From contig OX393577.1 of assembly GCA_947652605.1 (NCBI GenBank), forward strand, positions 28,275,466-28,339,465: DNA of 64,000 bases, in the 5' to 3' direction. Positions 1-11,778 of the stretch are shown in pieces. Source of the stretch: Elmis aenea. Lineage: Eukaryota; Arthropoda; Insecta; Coleoptera; Elmidae. Each line of letters begins with the position of its first letter. The stretch's first letter is position 1. The notes below the pieces were generated by a model, which was not told the origin of the DNA, made no database searches, and saw only the letters and a program-made list of their open reading frames with translations. Made by a program: the position numbers and the translations under genes.

Positions 1-1596
1 TTTTTTAAGTACTTGAATTTCCATAATAAAAAAATATAAAATTTAATCATTGTTGGATAACCCTGCATGATCTAAAATCGTTGATTTGAAACCGCAGTGT
101 AAACGAGGGAATTCATGTTTCGGTATAACGTAGTTGGGTATGTATTAGGATCTTGTCGTGTATAATGTGTGGGTATTTGAAAAAGTAGTGAGCTAGCGTG
201 CGAAGGAACCCTGCAATCACAGATGATTACGTCTGCGCGTGGTTCACTAAACGTTTAATTGTAGAGTATGGCTCTATTCTCCCCATTCCGGATGTAGACG
301 AAGTAGTATAGTGCCGACTTGGGCAGGTGCATTAAATGCATGATGTAGGAGCATGATGCATGGGTGCATGTTTTGAGCAATTATCGGGAGCATAAAATTA
401 CTTTTAAACGGTTTTGATATTCATCTTTATAATAGTCTTGGAATAAGTTACCGCCAGCATAAACTTGATACATTCTGAAAAGTTGTTACAAAGTGAAAAC
501 AGTACAAGTGGAAAATATTATTCACACTTATACATATGTTGCAACTTGCGTGCGATATTGTTATTTGTAAGTCCTGTCGTTTTTAATCGCATTGCTACGA
601 ATATCTTGGACATGTTTATTTAATTTTGAAACATAACTCCTACCGAATATTGGAGCCATTGTAAAATAGAATTCCTAAACATGATTGCGGTAGGACGATT
701 ATAACACAAAACAGAAGTAAAAAATATTAAAAAAATAATTGTATTACCCGTAATCCACGTTATTAAAATTAAAGTTTCTGTATTATATTCTAGTGCAAAA
801 TTTCAAAATGGGGTCCATGAAAAATAATAAAGTCGTTTAATATACTAAATTAAACTTCTAGTTCAGTGTTCCTAAAATTTTTTACTCCGAGAATTTTTTT
901 CAAAATTAAAACCTAAAGAGGACCCCAATGAATGAATTGTTTTGTAGACAAAATATTGTGGTTGTCTATTTTCATTAAAAATTATCGTTATTTTTTGTTT
1001 TCAACTAAATCTGCAAATCGGCGAGCTACTGTATAATTTGAAGGTGGCACAGCTGCACTTCCTTTCGCCGACTTTTCATCTAGTACGTATTTAGCAATAT
1101 CAACTGAACGTGGCTTTTTTAGTTACTCACATAGTGTGTGCAATATAAAAAGGCTCGGGGAATTCCTTCAAAAGGATTTAGTGACGGGCCCTTGCACCAC
1201 ACGAAACACTGTTCTAGTAAATAAAAAAATGCTGCCCAAAAGTGTTTTGAGTGTTTCGATCTCTGTAACCAATAAGACTAAACAATGAATTAGGCAACAT
1301 AACAAATAAATATTTAAATTTTAAATTTAAATTTGGGAGGTTTTGCAGCACTGTTGTAATTTAACCGACTTTTTAGCTCTTAAAATGGACGAAATGGTCG
1401 AAAGTCGATTTAGATTAGTCCTTCGATCTCCGGGTCAGTTGGTGCATTATTTTTATTTAAAAACGTAACAAACCCTTGTATCATTTATATTGAACAGAGG
1501 TTATACCTACATACTGAATAAAAGCTTAACAAATTGTTTTATTAATATCTAGCGACACAATACAAATTATGTAGTTATCATCTTTGGTATGTATTA
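1..1596. other. No gene seen
   Basis: AT-rich sequence with many stops in all frames. A TATA-like stretch (TATAAAAAGG) lies at 1144-1153 next to a short GC-richer patch (about 1150-1200), but no open frame follows it. I see no repeat boundary or recognisable protein. Confidence 0.6.
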
Positions 1597-2424
1597 TAGG
1601 CTTTCTCTCCCGGGATCCCGGTCTATTTTACCTTATTTTATATTTTCCGGGAAATACTTATTGTCCCGGGAAATGCTGGGATATTTAAAATCTGTTATTT
1701 TCGTTTATTTTGTGTGAAGATCTTTGTAATACTATCATAATTGATCAGAATTTGTTTTAAATACCTACCTAACCTAATAACATTAAAATATGGACAAAAT
1801 TTATTGATGTTTAACAAATAGTTTTTCTGCTTTAAAATAACGAATTATGTACACCCGTAGTATGTGTAAAAAAGCCCGGTCTCATTGACTAAGTTTATAT
1901 CTTCAAAATACGTTTACTGTTCTATTTTTGTATACCCTGGTATTGCGACGCAAAATAGCGTAAACATTTAATTTTTTTGATAAAAAACGACGTCGCTTTT
2001 CTGTTAGATGCTCTCAAGACAATTTTACCCAAATCAACAGACTGAAAAACAATTTTATGCAGCAGGATTTTCAGTTAATAATTAAGAATAAGACTAAGTG
2101 TCTGAAGCATAAAACATCTTTGTTTTTTAAAATCGTTTTACAAAAATTCGTTGTCAAAATGATGTTGTGTTTAGATAAAATTGCAATAGAAAGATGATAT
2201 TTCGAAAACGTTTCGCCAATATATATTTTATTATGTATAATATTCATAAAGAAAAATATATTACGTATATAATTTGGAGTCGTTTTTAAGTAATAAACCT
2301 TTTTCGGGTTGTTTATTTCAAAATATTGACATAATTTATTACTTCCCGGGATTCAGGGAAGAAGACCAATAATTTCTTTCCGAAATCCTGGCACAAGCGA
2401 ATATTTCAAATATGAGAAACCCTA
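1597..2424. mobile_element. Possible hAT-type non-autonomous element with CCCGGG motifs
   Basis: The left end reads TAGGCTTTCTCTCCCGGG and the right end, reverse-complemented, starts TAGGGTTTCTCAT; both resemble TAGGGTTTC-type hAT ends. CCCGGG or near-CCCGGG occurs several times just inside both ends (about 1610-1680 and 2345-2395). No clear 8-bp target duplication is visible, so the boundaries and class are tentative. No transposase frame is present. Confidence 0.35.
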
Positions 2425-2687
2425 GAGTGTATAGTGTCGACTATTTTATGTTGTATTATAGGACATGCTTCAGTCCAATTTATAAGGAAATTATTGTTAA
2501 TAAAATTACTAACGGTAATTTTTTGTTACAAATTGTATTTTTTTTCTAAAAGATGACCTCAATGCAATCGTCTGCAAATAATTCTAATAAAAATTAAATA
2601 GATCGCTCTAATTTTATTATTGTCATAATATTTTTTATGTCTACAGAAACATAAATTACATTAATATAATTTATTAATCATTAATAT
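2422..2687 (+). repeat. Direct repeat copy A flanking a LINE
   Basis: This 266-bp stretch recurs in the same orientation at 3931-4190. Both copies begin CTAGAGTGTAT and end TCATTAATAT, with long identical blocks between them (for example the TTTTTTATGTCTACAGAAAC region). By eye they are roughly 85-90% identical. Only the LINE remnant separates the copies. Confidence 0.85.
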
Positions 2688-2694
2688 TTACTTA

Positions 2695-3930
2695 ATCCAT
2701 GGCCTGTCTACCCTCACGGGTGTAAGGCATTGGGGGAGTTGAGTTTTCATTTTTCATTTGTTGGAGTTTTCCATATCTTCCTCCATTCTCCCCTGTCTTG
2801 AGTCTTGTTCCCTACGTCCTCCCACTTTATTCCTCTACTGTCCAGTGCTTGTTTTATTCCTTTCTGCCACCTTTTCTTTGGTCTGCCTCTCGTTTTCATT
2901 TTGTTACTTCTCGCTTCGAACACCTTTTTTTTGTTAACCTCATGTTGTCCATTCGTTTTACATATTCCTTCTTCTTTTTTATTTCTTATTGGTTTCACAT
3001 TTAAATTTTCTCTGTGTGTTGTATTTCTAATTTAGTTCAATTTGGTTTTATTTTCTATTTTTCTCAGGAATCGCATCTCGGTTGCTTACAAAGCCTTTTT
3101 GTGTTTTTCTGTTGTGGTCCATGTCTCCGATGCATATGTCAGCATAGGGGTGAATACTTTTTTTTTATGTATTTCTATTTTTATTTCTTTGGCGATCTCC
3201 TTTTTCCCTAGGAATGTGTTCTTAATGCTATTGAATAGTCTTCCTCCTTTTATTCTTCTTTCTCTGACTTTTTCATCGAATTTTCCGTCTTCTGTTATCA
3301 TCGATCCTAAATATTTAAATTTTTGTAGTCTACTTGTTCTAGATTTTCTCCATTCAGCTCCATATGGTGTTGTGTATTTTTTCCTATAATAATTGTTTCG
3401 GTCTTCTTTCCAAATTCCAAATTTCTCAAGTGTTGTTCCGAATATAACCAGATTTTCTTCTAGTGATTTTCCACCCTTCGCAAATACCTGTATTACCATG
3501 TCATCTGCATAGCAAACTTCTGATACAGTTATTTTTTTCCATGTTCCAATATCCCACTTCGTATTTTTTGACTTTCTTCTACGCTTCTTTTAGGGCATCA
3601 TCTAGGACTGGTCTAAATATTACAGCGCTTAAAATGCAACCTTGTCTCACTCCTCTTACAGTTTCAAATGTTTCCAATTCTTCTTGTCTTATTCTTACAT
3701 AGTTTATTGTTATTTTTCTATAAGCTTTTTATTCCTCTGATCAGTTTTTTTGAGATTTCTCTTTTTCCAAGATTGCCCATATATCTTCTCTTCTAACCTG
3801 ATCAAAAGCTTCCTCTAGATCGACAAAACAGATATGTACGTTCCTTCCCTCCAACATGGCTTTCTCCGCTATCTGCCGAACAATAAATAAACCGTCATTT
3901 ACTCCACGATTTGGTCTAAAACCCATTTGA
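2695..3930 (-). pseudogene. Decayed LINE (RTE-like) reverse transcriptase, 5'-truncated
   Basis: This is the 3' half of a non-LTR retrotransposon pol gene, read on the minus strand. From high to low coordinate I can read: GFRPNRGV...FVDLEEAFD (3926-3741, RT motifs around the first catalytic Asp), GVRQGCILS (about 3640), CYADDMVI (about 3510, the catalytic YADD box), the thumb-like KYLGSMI...DGKFDEKV (about 3310), LTYASETW (about 3120), and the C-terminal tail RGRPKKRW...DRGEWRKIW (about 2890-2770). The tail and the YLGS block are typical of RTE-like elements of insects; the clade is an inference. The frame is broken into at least three pieces by shifts and stops, and the endonuclease domain is missing. 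The element starts in the middle of RT, so it was 5'-truncated on insertion. It is inactive. Confidence 0.85.
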
Positions 3931-4190
3931 CTAGAGTGTATACTGTCAACTATTTTATATTGTATAGTACATGCTACAGTGGAATCTAAAAGAAATTATT
4001 GTTAATAAATTACTAACGGTCATTGTTTGTTACAAATTGTATTTTTAAGTAAAAGATGACGTCAATGCAATCGTCTACAAATAATTCTAATAAAAACTAG
4101 ATAGATCGTACTACTTTTATTATTGTCATAATATTTTTTATGTCTACAGAAACATAAATTAAATTAACAGAATTTGTTAATCATTAATAT
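3931..4190 (+). repeat. Direct repeat copy B flanking a LINE
   Basis: Second copy of the 2422-2687 sequence. It starts immediately at the truncated 5' end of the LINE, the position expected of a target-site duplication, although its length is far outside the usual range for one. Confidence 0.85.
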
Positions 4191-5634
4191 AGATGTTATT
4201 GTCAAAACAAAGTTCTGCTTGTATTTACGATACTAATGTTCTCTTTCTGGTGTGAATGGTTTTGTTGCTTCTGTCTCATACGATCAGTGTTATTAGTTGT
4301 ATAGATGATGGATGATAGAAAAACCTGCACTCTGTTTCAAGATTACCGCTGCAATTATAAGCATATAAACCTCGCAATTGAGGACTCTTACCGACCGATT
4401 GCCTTGGGGGTAACTCGGCCCTTGCTAATTCCTATTATTCGTTTTAGAACGCACGTCGCGGAAAAAAGAAGGCCATCTGACCTTATAAATATATCAAGAG
4501 ATTTGTTGCTGAATATACTTTCAACGAAACGCTAAATGCAATTATATTTGTTAACGCGCAGATGTATTATTATTCTAATTAAAATTATTATTATTTCTCC
4601 AATTTACTTCGTTCCTTGGGTAACAATCGAAAATTATGAGCTACTTGAGCACAATTTGAAATTGTTTTATTAGAAAGTATTTAATAAAGTATCTTTAAAA
4701 GGTTTTCTTTAAAAATTCTTGGTATAGAAACGTGATTGTTTATTGGTTTGTTAAACAAAATCGTTGAGAACGTGTCGATCGTTGCTATTTAATTTTATTA
4801 TATAGGAGTAAGCGCCAACGGCGGTGAAGATTTAAGTTTAATAGATTTTCTTAATCTTAAAACGAATCTTTACATTCGTTTCGTGGATAAATACAGTTTA
4901 ATGCCAGCTTTCTTAAAGATCCGTATATTATAGGGCATACGTACCTACACGTTTCGGTGTTCAAGTGCAAAAATTCTGGTTATTAAAATTCCAGTTTTTT
5001 ATTAATGTAACAGTTATGCGCGGCGGTAACAACCTTCCAGCTAAAAAATGGAGTAGGAGTTAAAATCATAATACAGAGGTAATGATAAAGCAAAATAAAA
5101 ATCGGTAAGTATACATTAGGTAGCTGTAGCCATTGCCTGGGGCAGGGCTGGCTCCAGCGGTAGTTACCTCGCCCACACATCCACCCTCGCCTCGGGCTAC
5201 CATTAAAACACTGGCCACGAACTTACGGGTACAAGATTACAGCATTCGTACAAAAAGGGCAAAAAGTTAAAATAAACTTAATCACAGTGTACATTCAAAT
5301 TTTATGTTGCAATTTATATACAAAATTATAGCATTATTATACAACTACATCTGCTCGTACCTATTTATGTCAACTGAATAAGTTTAATATCAAATGATTT
5401 CGTTTTATTATACATAATTACATGCGCATTTAGAAATCCAAAGCAGAAAAATGTAATCAAAAAGTTTTTTTTTTATCGCTTAAAACTAATCTATTGAACT
5501 TTAAACGTAAGGTTGTTTGAAATACATTACTATTTCTTTGTTTCCAAAGGGAATTAAAACAGTCAGTGGTAGATAAATTATTATTTTACACGTTTGTTTA
5601 ACGTAAGTATGCTAACCAATTTAAACTGACCGCT
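4191..5634. other. No gene seen; one GC-rich patch
   Basis: Mostly AT-rich. A GC-rich patch at about 5125-5215 (CCTGGGGCAGGGCTGGCTCC and following) stands out from its surroundings. A 76-codon frame at 4305-4535 and a 65-codon minus-strand frame at 5180-4983 resemble nothing I know and I do not call them genes. The patch could be part of a SINE or a conserved non-coding element. Confidence 0.5.
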
Positions 5635-6819
5635 ATTATACAGGGTGTTTCAGACCACCCGCACCAGCACTTTTATTCGAAAATGCGAAGTCTGGCAAAG
5701 ATGGCGAAAAAAAAAGTGCATATGCAGAATTGACTGACGCTATAGCGGTTTTCGCGATTAAACCGGAAGTGGCCAAATCCGGAAGTAACTTTAAAAACTT
5801 AAATGGAACCATTCGGTTTTTATTGCATAATTAAAAAGATATTTTATAAATAAACACTTTTTACTTGAATTTTTTTTTAAATTATTTGTATAGTTTGTAA
5901 TCCTTGGATCTAAATCATAACAATATTTAAAACCCTATTCGCATGCAACTGAGTTCTGGACACCCCTTTTTTTCTTTAGTTTTGTATTTAATTAAATGAA
6001 ATTTTAGACATATGATACGTGTAAAAACCGGGATTATTTGAACATATGTACACTATTGTTTCACTTCCGGTTTCTCCGGAAATGACACTAACTTTGTTAT
6101 TTCAAATAGAACCCCTGTATATTATTAGATTTTTGGAAAGAGGAAGCAATTTTGAATACAACTGCACTATTTTGTATAATGTTTATAACCTCAGATAATT
6201 TTTGGACGAAAATATATTTTTTTAATTGAGTGTGTCGTTTTTTTAACGGAATGGTAGTTGTACATTAACCAAAATAGTGCAGTTGTATTCAAAATTGCTT
6301 CCTTTTTCCAAAAATGTAAAAATATTCAGGGTGTTCCATTCGAAATAATAAAGTTAGGGTCATTTCCGGCGAAGCCGGAAGTAAAACAATATTACTCATA
6401 TGTTCAAATAATCCCGATTTTTACACGTATCATATGTCTAATATTTCATGTATCTAAAATAAAAACTAAAGAAAAAAGGGGGTGTTCAGAACTCAGTTGC
6501 ATGCGAATATGGTTTTAAATATTGTTATGATTTAGATCCAATGGATTACGAACTATAAGGATAATCAAAAAATGTTTCAAGTAAAAAGTGTATTTATTAA
6601 ATATCTTTCTAATTATGCAATAAAAACCGGATGGTTTCATTTAAGTTTTTAAAGTTACTTCCGAATTTGGCAACTTCCGGTTTAATCACGAGAATCGCTA
6701 TAGCGTCAGTCAATTCTACATATGCGTTTTTGTTATAATTTTTTTTTCCCCATCTCTGTCAGACGTCGCATTATCGAATAAAAGTGCTGGTACGGGTGGT
6801 CTGAAACACCCTGTATAAT
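5635..6819. mobile_element. Foldback element, TACAGGGTG-ended, about 1.2 kb
   Basis: The first bases, ATTATACAGGGTGTTTCAGA, are repeated in reverse complement at the right end (TCTGAAACACCCTGTATAAT). The arms, about 580 bp each, match almost throughout. Landmarks are AAAGTGCTGG near both ends, a CATATGTAC/GTACATATG block, and a pair of AAAATAGTGCAG copies at the centre (about 6170 and 6270). No transposase is encoded; the 86-codon frame at 6258-6518 is repeat sequence. Half-copies of this family are at 27121-27402 and 55868-56044. Confidence 0.85.
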
Positions 6820-7104
6820 TGGTCGGCTGATCACCCACAGCATTAAAGTAATATCTACGACGTTGCATGGGTTAATGTGTTATTATAAAATTAAGGGAGT
6901 CAGTTAAATTAGTAAAGTTAAGCAAAATTGCAAAATTAAATACCGAAATACAGACCAAACTTACGTTTTTTGTTGGCATATTAGCATGATAAAACAGATT
7001 GTTTTGTTCTAGTTGCGGTAATGTGGGTTGCTAAATAAATGTAGTGATAGTAGTTCTGGTCAAAAAAAGTGTTACCTAATTTTTAAATTATGACTACTTT
7101 ATAC

Positions 7105-7640
7105 CGTTATGTGTGATGTTTTTGTTTCTTCTTATCCATGTGGACTCTGTTTGTATACCTTCCTCCATGCTTTCCTATCTTTGGCTAGCTGTCTACTCCA
7201 AAACCTTACTCCACTCGATCTCTCTGTTTGTAGCAGCATGTTTTACCTCCTTATTCCAGGTTTTTCTTGGTCTTCTTTATCGGTTTTTTCCACAGTTCGC
7301 GCTTCATACGCTTTCCTGGGCATCCCATCTTCTCCTGTTCGAAACACATGATCTAGCCATCTTGATTGTACCCTGGATATTATGTTCCATTGGTTGTACT
7401 TGTCTATGGGTTTCAATTCTAATTTTAATTACACACGTTTAATCTTTTTTTTTTTTTAAAACTTCATTTCCATACTTTTGATACCGCTTTGTTGTTTTTT
7501 GATCGTGATCCACGATATCCGTCTATAGGTTTAGGATTGGGCTAAACACTTTGTGGGAGATCTCAACCTTTGTTTCTTTGTTTTCTTTTTCTTCTAGGAA
7601 TGGTGTCTTTATCGCCAGATATAACCTAGCTGCTGAGCCT
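7105..7640 (-). pseudogene. LINE reverse-transcriptase C-terminal remnant
   Basis: Reading the minus strand with frameshifts gives pieces typical of a LINE pol C-terminus: AIKTPFLEEKE followed by a VFSPIL block (about 7620-7540), then RWLDHVFRTGEDGMP-like sequence (about 7370-7310), GRPRKTWNKEVKHAA-like sequence (about 7300-7240) and KAWRKVYKQSPHG (about 7170-7130). It resembles the tail of the element at 2695-3930 but is more decayed. The catalytic RT core is absent. Long open frames on the plus strand here are shadows. Confidence 0.6.
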
Positions 7641-7808
7641 ATTTTATCTATTTTAACCAAACTACATAATATATCAACCCATTCATAATTAAAATCAGAA
7701 AAAAATCTTTAATACAAGGCTACAGCAAACAGTGGTTGCTGTTTTGAAAAAGTACGTTTAGTCTGTATCTTAGTAGCCGCAAAACGTAAAAAATACTAGG
7801 TGTTTTAA

Positions 7809-7929
7809 AGTCCACACACACCGGCGCGATCTCGACGCGGTCGCGGGCGCGGTCACGATAATTGGTAACCAAGGTTACTTATTATCGTGACCGCGCCCGC
7901 GTCGAGATCGCGCCGGTGTGAGTTGACCT
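7809..7929. mobile_element. Short GC-rich MITE with TTAA flanks
   Basis: The arms fold on each other: ACACCGGCGCGATCTCGACG (left) matches the reverse complement of the right arm, and the match continues through GGGCGCGGTCACGATAAT. The left arm has one extra 6-bp unit (GTCGCG). TTAA lies directly outside both ends (7805-7808 and 7930-7933), the target duplication expected of a piggyBac-mobilised element; a TTA-duplicating Harbinger origin is also possible. The spacer contains the small palindrome GGTAACC. The element is far more GC-rich than its surroundings. Confidence 0.75.
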
Positions 7930-7933
7930 TTAA

Positions 7934-10900
7934 TCACAATGTACGTAAAAATTCTTTATAGACAACTTATTTCTATTCATAGTATCATCGTAATTAAGAA
8001 GATATTTGTGTTATAAAATGTCTCAGTTTGTTGCACCCTTCTAAGAAAATTTGAAACGCTAGTTAACTATTTAAACGCCATTTAATTTCTTTTGTATTTA
8101 AACTCAATGTTGCTTATTTTAACCTATGTAAATGGTAGATAAAATTGTCACCTTGTGTACATAAATGAATCATCCCTTGTACTTTTAATCTAATAAAGTT
8201 GCGCCTTTTGATGTATGTTTGCTTGACGTTTTGTTCTAGTTAAGAAAGACATTTCCAGGCTATAATTTTTATCGTCAGCTACATTAATTTTAAAAAGTAG
8301 TGCACTAAACATTTTGCTTGCAAGTTGCAAGTGAAACAAAACGTTTATTTAATGAATTCTAGAAGACTTTAAAATGGAAAGCTGCACTGAATACGACTAC
8401 GACCAGTGTTTTCAAAATTCATTATAATTTTTTTTATAGTTAAAGCCTTATTTGCGTACCTGAATGTATAATCACAGTAAATAAAAAGCATGATTTCCTA
8501 TACCATTTATTATATTGGCGTCGCTATAAAGACGGCCATGAACTTTTACCACATATTAAGATTTTATCAAATTGTTTTTGTCAACCGTTAGTAATAGCAT
8601 ACTTCCAAACAAATTAGCGTTAGAAAGCGGCTTTAGGAGACGAGGAGAGACCGTTTGAATGGTCGAGTGTTGTGAGAGAGCCGCGGCTAATAACAATACA
8701 CTTTAGCTTGACGACTAAGAATTCGGGAGCCATGCGTATATTCGATAAGTCGTTTTAAATACTGCATAAAAAATTGGACTTTCTAGATTCTATCTGAACA
8801 CGATCCATATCTAATTTAGATACGATTTCATCAAAGAGCATTACGTAAATAGATTAGTGTTACTAAAATCTAAATGATCTGCATTTGCTGTACAACAAAA
8901 TGATCTTATATGGATTAAATTTGGCCACACCTAAAATTCCAGTCTTGAATAAAATTCGTGTACGAATTTCAAGAATTATCACGATTTGGGAAAATGTCCA
9001 AATTATCTCAAATATTGGTTGAAATAAAATTTAATGAAAGTCAATTTTTGATCTTTGACTTTGAAGTTAAATAAACAATATTTTCTGGTTCTGTTTATTG
9101 TCTATTTTAATTATACAAAAATAAAAATCTTGAAAGTAATTGATTTAAAATGCATTAAGAACGAAACTTTTACATGTGGCAATAATTTTTTTTTGAAAAG
9201 CTTGTTTTGTGTTAAGTACTAAACAAAATGAATTTTGATATGTTCAAAATCACATTTAAAGCTTCAAATGTATTTTTTTTTGAAGAATATTGTAAAGCAT
9301 TGGAATCAGAAAGTTTCTTATCTGCTATATTTTTTTTTCAAATATCAAATTTCCATATTAAATCTGCCTGTTACATAAAGCATTTTTTGGTATTTTAAAG
9401 TTCAATCAGTTTCTTTGAAATTCATATTAAAAGAAAGATCAATTAGAATTAATTAGAACACAATCATGTCTTAATGTTAATAGGGCTCTTATTAATGACG
9501 TAATGTCTTTCGATCATTCATCGGAACCAGGTTACATATAAATTAAAAACCGATACACATCAGTTTAAATGTTGTTAGCTACTAAACAGTGAAATAAATA
9601 GGTGTCACTAGAATGTTTCATGTTTTAAAATGTTATAAATGTTATTTTGAAGTAATGTATTTGTCCAAGAACACTTTCACTGTAATTAATGAAAAAATGT
9701 ATTTATTAAAGGTAAATCGACAATTTTACAATGTAAATGAAACATTTACTATTTTTTTAAAACAAAAGTTAGTTTTAATTCAAGGTAAATTAATTAATGT
9801 ATCGCTGAAAGAATCTGTGAAGAGAGCTCAAAACGTTTGTTCTTTTTTTTTATGTAAAAGGAATCTTAATGGTTTCTTTGGATTGTAAAATGTCATCGCT
9901 TTCGGTTTGAACCTTCTGGCGACATAATAAGATAAATAATTACCTTGTAACATGCATTACGTAAAACGTTCTTTATTAATAAAAGAAAATGTTTATTAAA
10001 GAATTTATAACGTCCAAAAGTTATCAGTTAAATCTTTTGTAAGTTAGTTTGTTAATATCGGCACCGTTTTAGCGACAATTATTTATGACATGATAGTTTC
10101 GTATATTCGACATATGTTTTTCACGATTGCTTAATGCTTTTTAAGTTTTTATTGCGGTTGTCTAGTACAGAGTACCCATAAAAAATTGTTGTTATGTAAT
10201 AACTTTGTTTCACAAAAAGAAGTTTACTTAACAACATTGGTTATTACTAATTAGTAAGAAGCAGGGACTAAAAATGAAAAGTATTTCGTTGGTTTCTAAT
10301 CAGAACGCAAAAGAAAATTATAGTTTCCGTTATGTAGGTATTATAACAGCCCGCCTGAGATCAATTATTTTATTTTATTTCAATGTTATTTCATTTATTT
10401 TTAAGTGAATAACATTGCAACAAATGCTGATGCATCAGTTACTAAAACACGTAACACTTCAAAAGGGCCAAGTTATGAGGATTTCAACTTTAGTAAAAAC
10501 ACATTAACGTTAAAATATTGCGGTCATAACTTGGGTCCTACACGCCAGCATTTGGGTTTCGTCAGTCAACAAACGATTGGTTGATGAATTTTTACATTAT
10601 AAGTAGAACAAACTACTCGCACAAATATGTGTTTATAGGAAAGAATGACAAAGATGCAACGACAGTAAAAAAGGGACAGCAACAGGGAACCAAAAACCTT
10701 CAGGCGGTCGCACCGATAGTTAAGTTCCAACCCCCGAGAAATGTACAGCCAGTCGAACAATAAAGGAGTTTGTTGTTAAAATTGTTGTGTTTTATTTGTT
10801 CTTACTGTGTACTAATTGCTCTAGACCTGTGTACTACGTAAAACAACGTTTGAGGGTCCAACCACATTACAAAGACGATCACGAGCCATAATTAACAACA

Positions 10901-11394
10901 ATAAATATAAGAGTAATCACTACTCTTCCACAAAAGTGCGGCCTATGTACAGTACGGCACGTCACAGTATGTTACCACCCAAAAAATTTCACTTTCGGTT
11001 TTATAAACCAAAATTAAATAGCGGTTAATACCGGTTATAACTACATTAAAATTAATACGAAAGAACCCCGATTATTCGAATATTCGATTATCCAGATTAG
11101 AAATGAAAATCGGACCGTAAATAAACTTTTTATAGCGGTGATAGATCCGCTTTGAAATAGGTATATTATTATGTAAATAAACACATTTTGCCATTAAATA
11201 TAAACAAATTTGGCGAGGTTATTTTGTGATTTTGGTAATCCAGTAATAGATGTAAAACGTTAGTGATGAGCTTTAAGGTTCATATACATTCTTGTTTCTG
11301 TTTCTTAGCTTTATTGGGTTTTACGTCTTAAAGACGGCATATTTTAGACTGGCGTGCCGCCATATTCAATTTGCTAAATCGGTAAACATAATCT
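7934..11394. other. Long tract without recognisable genes
   Basis: AT-rich. A 91-codon frame at 9613-9888 (plus) matches nothing I recognise and lacks splice or promoter context. A patch at about 8630-8695 is GC-richer. A weak hairpin at about 10420-10555 pairs AAATGCTG and GGCCAAGTTATGA with copies in reverse. Sequence at 11060-11105 (AACCCCGATTATTCGAATA, then GATTATCCAGATTAG) resembles one end of a pogo/Tigger-type element, and 11107-11160 recurs near 22353-22400. Confidence 0.5.
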
Positions 11395-11398
11395 ACAT
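11395..11398. repeat. Target-site duplication, left copy (ACAT)
   Basis: ACAT directly precedes the left LTR and is repeated directly after the right LTR at 15404-15407. Duplications of 4-6 bp are normal for Ty3/Gypsy integrases. Confidence 0.85.
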
Positions 11399-11778
11399 TG
11401 CTGAGATCTTATAATTCTGGGTCGTGGGCGTATAATAATTATTAGTAATGCCGATTAAAATGAGTGTAATAACACGCCATCAAACATAAACACCAACTTT
11501 ATTAGCAAATAACAATCCTTGTATTATTAACAACTTCGGCGATATCACCAACACAATTCTACTTTCTTAATATTTATAACGTAAATATTCCACTGTTCTT
11601 TACAACAGGCTAAATAACTCGCCGACTCCTCGCTCAATCCTGTGAGCGACTCTCTTCGCTCGCTCCTCGTGAGCGACCGTCCTGACTCACGTCTGTGAGT
11701 GAACTGCCCTGTCTTTAATCGCCGCACTTCGCACATTTGTTTCTTTTCCTCCCCACTTCACTTCTCGTGCCCATATCA
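11399..11778 (-). repeat. 3' LTR
   Basis: 380 bp, TG...CA. On the element's strand it carries TATAAATA (11578-11571) and an AATAAA polyadenylation signal (11504-11499). Its middle (about 11640-11700) has repeated GAGCGA/TCGCTC motifs. The last 64 nt of the gag-pol frame run into this LTR. Confidence 0.95.

Noticed and set aside
1144..1153. TATAAAAAGG as a gene promoter
   Set aside because: No open frame, initiator or transcript-like sequence follows; chance is likely in AT-rich DNA.
4305..4535. 76-codon plus-strand frame
   Set aside because: No recognisable motif, no repeat or splice context, and length within chance for this amount of sequence.
5125..5215. tRNA-derived SINE head
   Set aside because: GC-rich, but I could not find polymerase III A and B boxes at proper spacing or a tail.
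9613..9888. 91-codon plus-strand frame starting MFHVLKCYKC
   Set aside because: AT-driven amino-acid composition (N, K, F, L), no domain, no start or splice context that I can support.
11545..11736. 63-codon minus-strand frame, repeated exactly at 15170-15361
   Set aside because: It is part of the LTR, present twice only because LTRs are duplicated; no sign of an LTR-encoded protein.
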